NCBI GenBank assembly: GCA_951799405.1 | Contig: OX637332.1 | Span: forward strand, 5,647,001 to 5,711,000 | Direction: 5' to 3' | Origin: Agapetus fuscipes | Lineage: Eukaryota > Arthropoda > Insecta > Trichoptera > Glossosomatidae | DNA: 64,000 bases | Shown: piece by piece, positions 11,600 through 23,552 of the stretch | Numbering within the stretch: position 1 is the stretch's first letter | Layout of the letters: every line of letters starts with the position of its first letter | Position numbers and translations under genes: made by a program | The notes under the pieces: model-generated | What the model saw: the letters and a program-made list of their open reading frames with translations, nothing else | Databases searched by the model: none | What the model was told of the DNA's origin: nothing

Positions 11600-11865
11600 T
11601 GTTACGAATGTGTGATTGTGTGTTTTTACTTGTGATTGTGTGTCTGTGTGTTTTTTTTGCTTGCTTGAGTGTGTCTCTAGATGTAGGTGTTGGGATAATT
11701 GCTGGTTTTTGCACTGTAATAATTATGTTTTTATTCTAATGTAAAACATGTTAAAACTAAATAAATAAATAATTTAACTAGTGTTTGCTCGAATATTCTA
11801 GCAAATTCAAAAATATTCCAGTTCGCAATGTTTCGAGAACCGTATTTATGTCTGTCGTGCGTCTT
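11600..11865 (+). mobile_element. LTR-2, 5' part
   Basis: Begins TGTTACGAATGTGTGATTG after GTAT. It shares GTGTGTTTTTACTTGTG and GTGTCTCTAGATGTAGGTG with the solo LTR at 61696-62051, and also TTCCAGTTCGCAATGTTTCG. The promoter and 3' half are missing. Confidence 0.75.
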
Positions 11866-11895
11866 ATTTTTCGTAAACGTTAGCAGTTCGTTAAC

Positions 11896-12128
11896 TAATA
11901 GGTTGGCATAAAGCTGACCACTCATACTGTAAAAATAGATTCACTTTTTTCAATGCCACCTCTGATTCAGGGAAGGTTGGCAAAAGTTGAACGGTGAATG
12001 TTTATTTCAGGTTTCGATATTAATTTGTAGGTTCACATGCAGCATTTGTAAGCGTGAATACAGTGTTGTTTGTGGGCATGCATTAAACTTGAGTTTTAAA
12101 AGTTAATACATCTTTGCAACTTTAAGTA
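11896..12128 (+). mobile_element. Repeat A, diverged
   Basis: TAGGTTGGCATAAAGCTGAC through TCTTTGCAACTT, with all intermediate boxes recognisable. Confidence 0.8.
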
Positions 12129-12536
12129 TGGATGAAGAGCTTTTTGCAAACCTGTAGGTACTGTATGTGACCAAAAAATCGTTTACAAAAAAAACGGGTA
12201 ACTGATTTGTCACACGTTTTTTATTTTTTATTTTAATTTTTATTATTTTACACAATTTGATTTTCCTTACATAAGTATGGTTCGCACTTTACCTTTTGCA
12301 CTGGTGGCTTCACGGCTCGAGTATTAATGGGGTATCTACTCCTTACTTCAAAACACCGCAGTCCGTATTTATAGATGACCGAAGTTTATTCTCGCATGCA
12401 AGAAGCCACTCGAAAAGCACGAAGCTTCTCGAGTGGAAGCTTCGAGCAAATACGAAAAGTACAACTATCAAATACTAACGTCTATACACACAAATACAAG
12501 CAAGTAAAAAAACAAAACCATAAGTAACTGAAACTC
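12129..12536. other. Unrecognised stretch with a small hairpin
   Basis: At 12388-12450 the word CCACTCGA is followed by TCGAGTGG, flanked by further AAGC/GCTT matches, giving a hairpin of about 50 bases. Otherwise nothing recognised. Confidence 0.45.
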
Positions 12537-13275
12537 TGTCACCGTCCCACTAGAGGTGACCAGAGCCTCTGTAGAGCTGCATACATTTCTTACTATCCTT
12601 ACAAACCTCTCCCAATTCATTCAAATCCATCACCTTTTTCATACATTTTCTTATTTTACCCTCACTTTGTAAATCGCATTCTTTCACAATCTTATCACAA
12701 CATAATCTTCTCAGTCGTCCTTTACCTCTTTTTCCTTTCCTTTCACACTCTTTTGTACCTTAACTTTCATATGCCCTTTCAAATTACATTCTTTCTTTAC
12801 ACATTCATTCCTAACTCTATCCTTCAGAGTTTTTCCTGTCATGCTTCATTTCCACCGTACAATGTACATACTTTTGTCAGGGTTTCCAGGGATTCCAAAG
12901 ACAGTATGTGTTGATTCTTCTGCAGAGTACTTTATTGTTCTCTTACGACAGTTTTAACAGAATGATTTTCTTAGGACTAAACAAGGTTTATATGTGTTTC
13001 CAAAATGAGATAACACAAACTACTTAGATGAATAATTAAGGTGAATAACATGTTTGTTTTCTTATCAAAGGTATTACATGAGGTAAATGTGTTTTGGATT
13101 TTCAAAATATTATCGTTTATCTACGCATTGATTGTTTTCTCTTATGCATTTTAGTGGTTTTAAACATTAAGTATGAAGAGATAAAATACAAAAATATTAT
13201 TCTCTGACACTTGACTCATTTCACTGTCACTCACTGGTCATGCTTCACTTCCATACAAATGAATACATTCATAAC
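12537..13275 (-). pseudogene. LINE-1 C-terminal remnant, interrupted
   Basis: 12537-12890 is a decayed minus-strand copy of the LINE-1 tail seen intact at 54929-55656 (same GGTGACCAGAGCCTCTG end, same run down to the TACTTT point). The next part of the LINE resumes at about 13200-13270 (CTCATTTCACTGTCACTCAC). The 310 bases between (12891-13199) are foreign and unrecognised. Stops and indels break the frame throughout. Confidence 0.7.
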
Positions 13276-13927
13276 CATATATTTAGTGTCGCTTGAGTCA
13301 ATTCGCCTTTCTGCTAGCAGTTGAATTATGTCAATCAGTTTTGCGACCATAACAGAGATTTATTTTTAGCGACCATAGCGCCGCGTTAATGCGACGGTAA
13401 ACACAGTGTGATTGGCAATTTCACATTTTGTAAAATATTTAGAAACACGAGGCAGAAAAAATAAAATTGAGAGTGAATGAAAATAAAGTATTCTTGTGTA
13501 CCCCGACTTGAAAGAACATTAACGATACTACAAAGTCGTCGAGAATATCAAAGTTTTTTTTTTGTAAATGAACAAACTGTAGAGGTGCTTTTTTTTGTTT
13601 CTGAAGAAAATCTGGTGTGCTCGATGACTTTGCTGGGACGTTTGTGTGTACTCGGGGTACGGGGTTGTAATTTTTGTCGCTCGGGGTGAATGTTGATTCA
13701 CTCTTCCGCCCGCACGGTGTCGTGCCATATAACAATTAAGAGTGCCAGCAACCGAACAAGCATTGTGCGCGGAGCCAGCGAAAGCGCCGAGCCAAAGACA
13801 GGGTTGCCAGCCAATACCGGATGACGACAAATACCGGTATTTGGTGGGAATAGAAAGACAAAAAAATCTACAACTTACCAAAATACAATTCATGGAATTT
13901 CAATGGCATTAAAATTTAATTACGGTC
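13276..13927. other. Unrecognised, locally GC-rich stretch
   Basis: Contains overlapping open frames on both strands at 13439-13893, which is common in GC-richer DNA. No domain recognised. The text around 13700-13810 (CGGAGCCAGCGAAAGCGCCG) is single-copy in the window. Confidence 0.4.
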
Positions 13928-14575
13928 ATGTAACTTAAAGTTCGTATGAGGCTGACCTTTGGAAGGTTGGTTTCTTCCGCATGGGGATGCTGTAGAAACT
14001 TGGTTTATGGAGAGGCGGAAGAAGTTGCAATGTTTATGTTCATGTGAGGTTTGGCTCATTTTGTAAGTACATATCGACGGTTAAAAGGCAGTAAGCGACA
14101 ATTTGGTCAAAAATGAGTTATGAATGCTTTCCTACTTGAAATTTTCCGCTGTTTCTAATGCGCTAACTCCCATAGCTCTACGATGATTTTTGTGTTGTTT
14201 ATGCACAAGCAAACAACTGCATTTTCGAAGTATGGTTTTGGTGTAACCAACAAGATTTGGCCTTTTTTGTCCTAAATGCGTTTGTGACATAAAGAAATCG
14301 TAAAACATCGTAAAACCACATTAATAGGGATGCCGATAAATGCCTTTTTTATTTTAGAGGTGTTTTGATTTTTACGATATCATAAAAAATAAATAAGTTA
14401 TACCATTTTTCTGCAATCTAAAACTTTAAACTGCTCTCCTGAACAATTTAGTTTATGTCGCTTATGCCCTATTGCCTTTTAACCGTCGATATGCAGCATG
14501 CGTAAGGCGTGCATTACATAAATATGAGCCTTGAATTTCAATCAATTTATGCAATTTAGATTATAAGTCAGCACA
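13928..14575 (+). mobile_element. Repeat A, decayed, split by a MITE-2
   Basis: 5' part to 14069 (CGTATGAGGCTGACC, GTTCATGTGAGGTTTGG, TTTGTAAGTAC) and 3' part from 14493 (GCAGCATGCGTAAGGCG, ATGCAATTTAGATTATAAG). Removing the MITE restores the order seen in other copies. Confidence 0.75.
14070..14492. mobile_element. MITE-2 nested in repeat A
   Basis: TIRs ATATCGACGGTTAAAAGG and its complement CCTTTTAACCGTCGATAT. It is about twice the length of the copy at 4964-5182, because of a middle segment (14285-14400) absent there. No coding capacity. Confidence 0.8.
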
Positions 14576-14962
14576 TGAAGTGACACAGGTAAACCAAATT
14601 GTAACGCACGCGATCGGTTTGCTGGGGGAAAAGGCTAATAAATATTTATTTACTTTTGGTTGCTAAGAATAGTAGTTTAATAAATGCGTGATGTTTTCCC
14701 GCGTTTTGCTCTTCATTAAAATTACATTCAACGGATTTAAAACGAATCTTTCGGTAGAATTTGGAGTCGGATCCTACATCATCATGAGACGTGTCTCTTC
14801 TAGGCAATTGAGACATAAAATTATAACAGTATTTGAGCCACACTTTAATTTAATCCAACAAAGCGAAGAAAATAATTAAATTTCGATAAATTTATTTAGA
14901 GGAATGATAAGTTTGAATTAGGAAAACACCAAGTGAACTAAGTAAATGTTGATCGCAATGCT
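14576..14962. other. Unrecognised stretch
   Basis: Short open frames on both strands only. Confidence 0.45.
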
Positions 14963-15112
14963 CTGTAACTGTAACTGTAACTCTGTCGCCATTCCGCTAG
15001 GGGTGGCCAGAGCCTCTGCAGAGTTGCCTCCATTTTTTCCTATCCTTACATACCTCTTTCAATTCATTTATATCCATCACCTTTTTCATGCAATTCTTTT
15101 ATTATGAAAAAA
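14963..15112 (-). mobile_element. LINE-1, 5'-truncated 3' end
   Basis: Plus strand ACTGTAACTGTAACTGTAAC is the reverse complement of the (TTACAG)n tail. The rest encodes the last residues of the LINE-1 protein to about CMKKVMD. Very similar to 54929-55075. Confidence 0.85.
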
Positions 15113-15144
15113 ATCCTGAGTGAATAGATGATTTAATAAAATAG

Positions 15145-15365
15145 CCACCCATAGTTTAAAAAATGGTTTATTTTGCTGATGTCAACCCTGTTTCAGGAAA
15201 ACTCGGCAAAAGTTGCAGGGCGAATTTTCATTTAAGGCTTCTATTTTAATTTGAAAGGACACATGTAGCATTTGTAAGCGTTAAGTTACACGTGTCTGTT
15301 TATTGGCATGCATTTAATACGAATATTTAGTGTTGAAATATCTTTACGACAATTTCATTTTTAGA
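15145..15365 (+). mobile_element. Repeat A, 5' end missing
   Basis: GCCACCCATAGTTTAAAAAA through ATATCTTTACGAC. Confidence 0.8.
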
Positions 15366-15819
15366 TAAGTTATCTATTTAAACAGCCACTCCAATAGTAT
15401 TGACACTGTATTACAATTTTAAAACTAATATTTTTTATTAATTCTTGGCCAAAAAAAAAAAATGTGTGTTCGGTTTAGCTATAAATTTTCATTGCAAGAT
15501 AAATGTGGTTACCTTATTTTTAACTTACTCCATCGCAGATTTTTTTTCATGCAATCACATCTTTAAATCCGGAATTAAAAATTAGCCGGCGATCCCTGAC
15601 GGCAAGGTTCACAGCCAAATTAATGCTGTAATAATTTATACTTCCGTGCCGCCGTGCTGCAGTGACATCTGGTGAGTCCCGCCTTAAATAATAAACCCCC
15701 GCTCAGCCCGCGACAGCCCCTCGCGCTTTGTGCTCAGAGCAAATAATTATGCTCAACTCAAACGCTGCCCAACTTCTAATTGAATACATATTGTTCCAAT
15801 ACTAGCCTCGCCAACACCT
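15366..15819. other. Unrecognised, with GC-richer block
   Basis: 15560-15760 has CpG-containing single-copy text (CCGTGCCGCCGTGCTGCAG, CCCGCGACAGCCCCTCGCG) with TAATTA-like words. It could be a regulatory element or an unrecognised exon. No frame supports the latter. Confidence 0.35.
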
Positions 15820-16214
15820 GGGCTGGAAGTCTCATCACCACGCTAATTCTTACCTACCGAATATTGGTAATTTTTGTATGAAGATTCAACCATTTGCAGT
15901 CGATATCAAAACTATGAGAACTTGGTGTGTTCACGACTCATTCCTTTGCCAAACTGCCCGTTTATGGAATGAGTTACCGGTATCTGTGTTTCCATCCCAA
16001 TTTAACCTTGCCCTTTTCAAATCCAATATCAATCGCCATTTCCTCTCAGTGTCTCAAAACAAAGCAAAGCAACGCCACACACACCACAGCACTGCGCAGC
16101 TAACGGCCCTTCAACAGCTGTTCACTTGCGGCCATCTTTGATTGACAGGTCTTCATACAAATATTACCGATATCCGGTAGGTAAAGATTACCGCGGTTAT
16201 GAGACTCTCAGCCC
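15820..16214. mobile_element. TIR element enclosing a LINE C-terminus
   Basis: 15820-15886 and 16148-16214 are long imperfect inverted repeats of about 65 bp: GGGCTGGAAGTCTCATCACC against GGGCTGAGAGTCTCATAACC, then TTACCTACCGAATATTGGTA against TTACCTACCGGATATCGGTA, then TTTGTATGAAGA in both. The 260 bp inside encode a LINE C-terminal segment. Either a LINE end inserted between the arms or the element captured it. Confidence 0.75.
15895..16139 (+). pseudogene. LINE reverse-transcriptase C-terminal segment
   Basis: The frame reads HDSFLCQTARLWNELPVSVF, then a FKSNINRHFLS segment. This is the typical end of Jockey/CR1-like LINE ORF2 proteins (S-F-x-R-T-A-R-x-W-N-x-L-P followed by F-K). Catalytic RT residues lie upstream and are absent. 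The same family recurs at 33790-33905 on the minus strand. Confidence 0.7.
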
Positions 16215-16215
16215 T

Positions 16216-16859
16216 GAAGCGCTATTCCGCTAAATTCCTTACGACCCGGGTACGAGGCGACAAGATAGCGATTCGTGTCCAAAAATTAAGACTTTAGGGA
16301 GAAAACAAGGGATACCAGTTGAAAAATATTTTGACTAAATCAAAATGATAAATTTGAATGTCTGTATTTGTCGTGGTAATCCAAAATATTAATGAAAAAT
16401 ATACCCACCCATACAAGGTGTTAGTTTTGATATAAAAGGAATCAATAAACTAATTTACTATGAACTAATGTAACGTAATGTGCAGTCTACTGTACAATTT
16501 AATCTAATTGAAGACTACAGAGAAAGAACAAGGAATGTCAGTTGAAGAAAATTATGAGTTAATTAAAATTTGAAATTTGAAATCACGGTCAGTCACAAAG
16601 AACCACAAATACCGCCATAAACTGTGAAAGCGACTTTTGTTGCATTACAAATTTTGCAGAGCTTTAGACACACACAGATGCCACTAGATGGCATTAGAAG
16701 AGTATTTTCTTACTTTTACTGATACTCCTTATTTTTATACTGTTGTCTTTAAATAAGGTGTACTGTGATTTCAAATCTATGGAAATCCTTCACAAGCGCT
16801 AGCAAGCTCTGCCTTGGATTGATATCCTAAATGTAAGAAATTTATCAGAACAGCGCTTC
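16216..16859. mobile_element. MITE-3 with an internal insertion
   Basis: Ends GAAGCGCTATTCCGCTAAAT and, reversed, AGAAGCGCTGTTCTGATAAA. The intact copy at 47186-47346 is about 160 bp; here about 470 bp (roughly 16282-16750) splits it after GTCCAAAAA. The insert is not recognised. Confidence 0.65.
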
Positions 16860-18296
16860 TGAGATAAATTCTGAATCCTTATGGCTTTATTTAAGTTGAT
16901 GCGTTAATCAGGGTCGCTAAAAAAACAATATGAGTGGCAACCCTGCACTTTATTAAAGAAAACTGTGATTGCCTAACATCGGCTGTCAAACATTTTTTTT
17001 ACGAATAAAATCAACTATTTGAAAGTTGATTGATTATTATTTAGTTGGTTTGCTCGCATTGCTTATCAGAACTGCAAAAAAAGCAGGAGCAGTAACCGCT
17101 CACTTTACTAAGGTACGCTATTTTCAAGTTCAGTTAACTATTACTCAAAATACTCCAGTTTGAGTTCAGTAAAAAAACCTGAAGTGACAAGCCCCGCCAC
17201 AAAATTTTAGAAATGGTAACAATGCTATTTGAAAGCTTTAAAAAAAAAGCTGGTTATAAAAATCTAATTTATATTCTAACTTTCATTAATTAAGCTTGAA
17301 AACAACACAATTTTTTTTCGTTTGCCGCAATTTGGATACATCCTTACATTAAACTAAAATGGAAAATCGTATCAAAATAATTATTTACGGGTGAAATTTT
17401 TTGTGATTTAAATATTAAATAAAATTTGCTCTCCAAATAATAATAATCAATGTTATCAATTGTTGCTTTCTAAGATGGAGCTGTCTCTGCACCTAAATTG
17501 TATGGAACCGAAATGTCGTTCACCAAAAAATTGCTTGGACAAACAGTCGAGTGACCGATTTTTCCAAAGTCGAGCTGTCTGTGAACGAGTAATCTTTGAC
17601 AGGTTTGTCGTGACACGTACTAAATGTATACATACCTGTGTAGGTAATTTTTTAAGTATATTTTCAATGCTGCTAACATAATATTTCATCCGTCAACTTT
17701 GTTCATTTTCTATTTTTTATATTGAGCACCAGATGCAAGAAATGCAGTGTTTTTGTATTTTAGTTTCACCGTACAATAAACGCTAGATATGGAAAAGTTT
17801 TGCAATTTCGTGCACATCTCTAACGGCAAAATTAATTTCAATCAAACAAAAGTTGACCAACGCTCTGTTTATGTTCTGTCAACATTCGATAACAATTAGT
17901 CTGTTAATCCAATCAACTGAGAGAACAATCGTTAATCCGATATCGATACACAAACTTCGATTCAATTCATAATCGATACCAAACGGGTCAGGCATTTGTA
18001 CGGCTGCTGTACAGGAATTGAAAAACTTTTTCTAAAGGCTAGACTGCCGTGAAATTGCTCTCTCTCTCTCTCTAAAAATGTAAATACTTATACTATAGTC
18101 TATATATCTATAATATAACTAGCAGACTGACCATGCTGCGCACGGCTGTCTGCTAGGCCCTTCGGGCAGTGTAAGTCTGGCTTCGCAATAATTTTTCCTC
18201 ACACCTCCTTCATAGTAATTAAATGCTTTAAGAAGTAATTTGAAAAAAAATTGCGGTAAAAGGGTTATTTAGTTCTTTCATGTTCTGAGTATCTTG
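16860..18296. other. Unrecognised stretch
   Basis: Frames at 17456-17689 on both strands have no recognisable domain. A (CT)n run is at 18058-18073. Near 18120-18180 is a small GC-rich patch (CATGCTGCGCACGGCTGTC). Confidence 0.45.
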
Positions 18297-20569
18297 TATG
18301 AAGCATGAGGTATGAGTCTGACCTCCCATAGGTACCTTAAAAAAATGTTCACTGAACGAATGTTTCTCTGTTTCTGAAAAGGCCGGCAAAAGTTGTAGGG
18401 CTTATGGTCAAGAGAGGCTGAAATTTTTATTTGTAATTACACATGCAGCGTTTGTAAGCGCAAACTCACTCATGTCTGCTTGGGGGCATGCATTCAATAT
18501 GAATTATAAAATGTATGTATGCAACTTAGATTTATATTCTAAAATTAAAAACATCAAATGCCACAATTATATGTTAGCGTGAAAAAACATTTGCCAGTCT
18601 GAGCGTGTGAATTATATTTGAATTGATTTGCATTGAATATGAATTATAAAATGTATCTATGCAACTTAGATTAATATTCTAATATTAAAAACATCAAGTG
18701 CCACAATTATATGTTAGCGTGAAAAAACATTTGCCAGCTTGTGGGTGTGCATTGTATTTGAATCATCAAATCTCTTTTGTGCAACTTTAGATTATAAATT
18801 AAGATAACCGTTGTTTAAGGATTTTTCAAACTCAAATTCCTTAACTTAAGGGTTAGTATGAGGCTCACCACCCATATCGCATAAATGGGTTCACTTAACT
18901 AATGTTCCCCCTGTTTCTGAAAAGGTCGGCAAAAGTTGCAGAGCTTATGTGCATGAGAGGCCTTAATTTTAATTTGTAAGTTCACATGCAGCATTTTTAA
19001 GCGGGAACTCACTCTTGTCTCCATGGAAGCATGCATTGAATATGAATTATAAAATGTATCTATTCAACTTAGATTTATATTCTAATATTAAAAACATCAA
19101 GTGCCACAATTATATGTTAGCGTGAAATGACATTTGCCAGCTTATGGGTGTGAATTTAATTTTAATCATCAAATAAGTTTTTTGGCAACTTTAGATTATA
19201 AATTAAGATTAACGTTGTTTAAGGTTTTTCAAACTCAAATCCTTGACTGATAGGTTGGTATGCGGCTGACCACCCATACTGTGAAAAATGGTTCACTTTG
19301 TTAATGTCACCCCTGTTTCAGGGAAGGATGGCAAGAGTTGCAGGGCTTATGTTCATTTGAGATTGGGTTTTATAATGTAGGTCCACATGCGGCATGTGCC
19401 AGCGCGAAATCATACATTTCTGCTTGTGGGAATGCATTGAATATAAATCTTAAATGATATATATCCTTGCAGCTTAGATTAGATTAGAAATTCCTTGACT
19501 TATGGGTTAGTATGAGCCTGAATACCCATATCGCAAAAAATGGTTCATTTGAAAAATGTTTCCCCTGTTTTTGAAAAGGGTGGCAAAAGTTGCAGGGCTC
19601 ATGTTCATTACAGGCCTTAATTTGAATTTGTAAGTTCACATACAGTATTTATAAGCGCGAATCCACTCGTATCTCCAGGGGGGCATGCATTGAATATGAA
19701 TTATAAAAGTTATTGTATCTGTGCAACTTAGATTATATATTCTAATATTAAAAAAAAATCAAGCGCCACAACTTTATGTTAGCGTGAAATGACATTTGCC
19801 AGTTTGTGGGCGTGCATTCAATTTGAATCATCAAATAACTTTTTTTGCAACTTTAGATTATAAATTAAATTTAACGTTGTTGAAGGATTTTTCAAACTCA
19901 AATTCCTTGACTTATATGTTAGTGTGAGCCTGTATATCCATATCGCAAAAAATGGTTCACTTGACAAATGTTTCCCCTGTTTTTGTAAAGGTTGGCAAAA
20001 GTTGCAGGGCTTATGTTCATTACATGCCTTAAATTGAATTTGTTAGTTAAAATGCAGCATTTATATTCGCGAACACACTCGTGTCTCCAGGGGGGCATAC
20101 ATTGAATATGAATTATAAAAGTTATTGCATCTGTGCAACTTAGATTATATATTCTAATATTTAAAAAAAATCAAGCGCCACAACTATATGTAAGCGTGAA
20201 ATGACATTTGCCAGTTTGTGGGCGTGCATTCAATTTGAATCATCAAATAACTTTTTTTGCAACTTTAGATTATAAATTAAGATTACCGTTGTTTAAGGAT
20301 TTTTCAAACTCAAATTCCTTGACTTAAGGGTTAGTATGAGGCTTACCACCCATATCGCATAAATGGGTTCACTTAACAAATGTGTCCCCTGTTTCTGAAA
20401 AGGTCAGCAAAAGTTGCAGGGCTTATGGTCATGAGAGGCTGAAATTTTTATTTGTAAATACACATGCAGCATTTGTAAGCGCAAACTCACATGTGTCTCC
20501 GTGCAGGAGTGCATTGAATATGAATTATAAATGTTAATGCGTCTATGCAACTTAGATTGTATATTGTAA
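18297..20569 (+). repeat. Tandem array of diverged repeat A units
   Basis: Six repeat A-like units in the same orientation start near 18300, 18852, 19250, 19506, 19916 and 20329. Four or more are joined by a second shared segment (GTGCCACAATTATATGTTAG, GACATTTGCCAG, CAACTTTAGATTATAAATTA). The last spacings, 410 and 413 bp, suggest a higher-order unit. The unit at 19250 is closer to the dispersed repeat A and may be an independent insertion. A partial internal duplication lies at 18500-18780. Confidence 0.85.
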
Positions 20570-21580
20570 TAATACTTAAAAAAAATTAAATGCCGCAATA
20601 AGTATGGTTTTATATAAAAAGTTGACCTAATCGATCGTCATTATTTCTAAAAAATACATGTTATAACTGGTTGAAGTATAATTTTGAAATGAATAAAAAA
20701 TATAGGTAGGTAGGTACTCAGCGGAATTCAACCGAAAAAGAATCGACTTGGCAATGGCAACGATGGCAACTTTGAAGCCTAGGTTGAAGTGCTGGCAATT
20801 TATTTGAAATTCGAATGTCAAAATGAGTTTTGTTTCTCGCATAGGTTTTACATAAAAAGGTGTTGTGATTGATCATGTTTATTTATTTAAAAAACAACAA
20901 TTTAAAATCTACTAATGATGAGGAAGCACATCCCAAGTCCTGAACAATATTTGTTGTGAATATGACGTGCATCTGTTCAGGAGTTCTTCAGTTTGAATGC
21001 CATTAACGCACAATTATTTTGTATGGGGAGGCCGTTGCTTTTTATAAAGATAAGGGATGGGGAGGCCGTTGCTTTTTATAAAGATAAGGGATAATACTTA
21101 AAAAAAATTAAATGCCGCAATAAGTATGGTTTCATATAAAAAGTTGACCTAATCGATCGTCATTATTTCTAAAAAATACATGTTATAACTGGTTGAAGTA
21201 TAATTTTGAAATGAATAAAAAATATAGGTAGGTAGGTACTCAGCGGAATTCAACCGAAAAAGAATCGACTTGGCAATGGCAACGATGGCAACTTTGAAGC
21301 CTAGGTTGAAGTGCTGGCAATTTATTTGAAATTCGAATGTCAAAATGAGTTTTGTTTCTCGCATAGGTTTTACATAAAAAGGTGTTGTGATTGATCATGT
21401 TTATTTATTTAAAAAACAACAATTTAAAATCTACTAATGATGAGGAAGCACATCCCAAGTCCTGAACAATATTTGTTGTGAATATGACGTGCATCTGTTC
21501 AGGAGTTCTTCAGTTTGAATGCCATTAACGCACAATTATTTTGTATGGGGAGGCCGTTGCTTTTTATAAAGATAAGGGAT
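20570..21580. repeat. Near-identical 489-bp tandem duplication
   Basis: 20570-21058 and 21092-21580 are copies. One difference was noticed (TTTTATAT against TTTCATAT near 20609). Between them sits an extra 34-bp copy of the unit's own end (GGGGAGGCCGTTGC to AAGGGAT). Each unit has the same short minus-strand frame, with no recognised domain. Text inside is otherwise single-copy. Confidence 0.95.
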
Positions 21581-21582
21581 TT

Positions 21583-21852
21583 ACAAATATATGTAACATT
21601 TAAGATTTATAATATAATTAATAATTTAATTAAATTATTTAAGATTTATATTGATTGTGTTCCTATAAGCAGACACGTATAAGTTCGCGCTTAAACATGC
21701 CGCATTTGAACCTACATTATAAACCCATTCTCAAATGAACATAAGCCCTGAAACTCTTGCCGACCTTCCCTGAAACAGGGGTGACATTAGCAAAGTTATT
21801 TTTTTTTACAGTATGGTGGTCAGCCTCATACCAACCTTTAAGTCAAGGAATA
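21583..21852 (-). mobile_element. Repeat A
   Basis: CTCTTGCCGACCTTCCCTGA, GGTGACATTAGCAAAG, and the 5' end CTTTAAGTCAAGGAA are clear. The 3' end is AT-expanded. Confidence 0.9.
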
Positions 21853-21879
21853 CCTTTGCAGATATATTTATATGTTACT

Positions 21880-22140
21880 CTCATTTACATTAAAAAGATT
21901 TGATGATGACAATTTGGTAGTATCTGAATGTATCGATTATCATATAATATGTAACGATTCTCCCTGTTTCGAGACGAATCTGGATAACCTTTATAAATTA
22001 GGACTAAGATCCTTTGGAGGGTCAGATATATATCAACCGTTATACTGTTCAAATGTAAGCTTTGTTGGAACCGAAAGTAATAAATAAATTGAGTCAGATA
22101 AATGAACCGCAATTTTAATTAAATAGAACCCGCTAAAAAT
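21880..22140 (+). mobile_element. LTR-3 fragment
   Basis: Shares GTAACGATTCTCC, TGTTTCGAGA and GATAACCTTTAT with the LTR at 43020-43395, in the same order. An open frame of 71 codons runs through it by chance. Confidence 0.55.
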
Positions 22141-22961
22141 ATAATAATATTATATTAATATCATCTTTCTACAGCCTTCATATGGACATATTGATCAAAA
22201 CAATATTTAATACAATTTATTTATTATTTATCTAATATAACGTCTTTGTTATGTATGTATCAAGAAGCACCTAGTTTTGAAAATATTATAAAAATAAGAT
22301 TTACCGACTTCTTGCGTTACTTAAAAAACAAGTCTAGAATATTTCCATGCGTACATAAGCTTGTTTAAAAGTATCCTCAAATGTCGTATTCAGTTCTAAC
22401 TATAATTTAATTCAAAATACCTATTTTAGAGAAAGTGGCTGTATTTTTTTGAAGTAAAGTGAAATTGATGGTCAGTAGGTAAGGTTGATATATAATATTG
22501 CAAAGAATCCAATCTCCCTAAGATGGCTTGATATAAATATCTGAAGGAGAGAGAGAAAGATAGAACAATAAAAGTACAAACATGTGGAAATAAAACTGTA
22601 GTTTTTGAAAAAAACTCAACTAAAACTCATTGCCTTCTAAAAGTAGTATTTGAATGTATTATCTCCTCTTTTGGCAGTCATAATATAATAATAATAATAA
22701 TTGACCGATTTTTATATAACGCCGTTTAGTGGCTCTTGAGTTGTTAATAGAAAGTACAGAGATATGAAAACACGGTATGCAAAATTTGTGCGTGTCTGAC
22801 AGTGCAGCTAGACCAAGCATTTGTTGGTCCTCTGACAAAGAGATCAAAGGATAACCTTTAATAAAGACAAATGGAAAAACCGATAAATACATGTAACAAA
22901 TCCCAGGAATAAAACAGAAGGAAAATAAGAACTTACATAGACTCTCAGGCCAACTAAAATA
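22141..22961. other. Unrecognised AT-rich stretch
   Basis: Contains a short (AAT)n run at 22685-22703. No gene recognised. Confidence 0.45.
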
Positions 22962-23275
22962 AATAAGAATAATAATATTACGATGGTTTATTTGGTGAGC
23001 GCTGTTTCTGTGTATATCACACCTCAATAGCCCTCTGCAAACTTGGTCGTCGCTGTAGAAAGCGCCAATTCTAAAGCAAGACCCAGTTGCTGTAAAGATG
23101 GATGGACCTTTCAGTGGCCAGTCTTTGGTAAAGGTTTATGAATTTTTCAACCCAGCGAAGAGCACATTCGAAATATAAATGGTATATTTTTGTGCTACGC
23201 CGGGATTCGAATCCACAACCTTCCATTTACGAGTCCGAAATGTTGTCACTGGTCTACGGACCTGTCCAAGAAATG
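22962..23275 (-). mobile_element. SB2 SINE, near full length
   Basis: The tRNA-like head at 23195-23275 (reverse) has a B box at GGATTCGAATCC. The body includes TTCAACCCAGCGAAGAGCA and GACCCAGTTGCTGTAAAG. The tail (GGTGAGCGCTGTTTCTGTG) ends at an AAT-rich stretch. This copy shows where SB2 ends when it is not fused to SB1. Confidence 0.85.
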
Positions 23276-23552
23276 CCAACAACACGCGGTGTATCTAGCG
23301 GTCACCCATTCAGGTAGCATCCGTTGTCAGTATAACGCAGGGGCGTGCATCCCAGACAGGCACATGCGCCTAATAGGTAGGCGATATATGCTATAAGACG
23401 CATTTAAGATTGATATTGAGATTTAAAATTCAGAATCTAAGTTCTCTTGGAGCCGTAGTTGGCACTTCAGTCAATTTCAAATTAGTTTTTTTAAAGGAAT
23501 GGGAGAAAATATTTAATCTGAAATGTATTTGCCTATACTAATGCACGCGTCT

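Noticed and set aside
20627..21364. Two identical 71-codon frames suggesting a duplicated gene
   Set aside because: The whole 489-bp DNA unit is duplicated; the frame has no domain and no coding signal.
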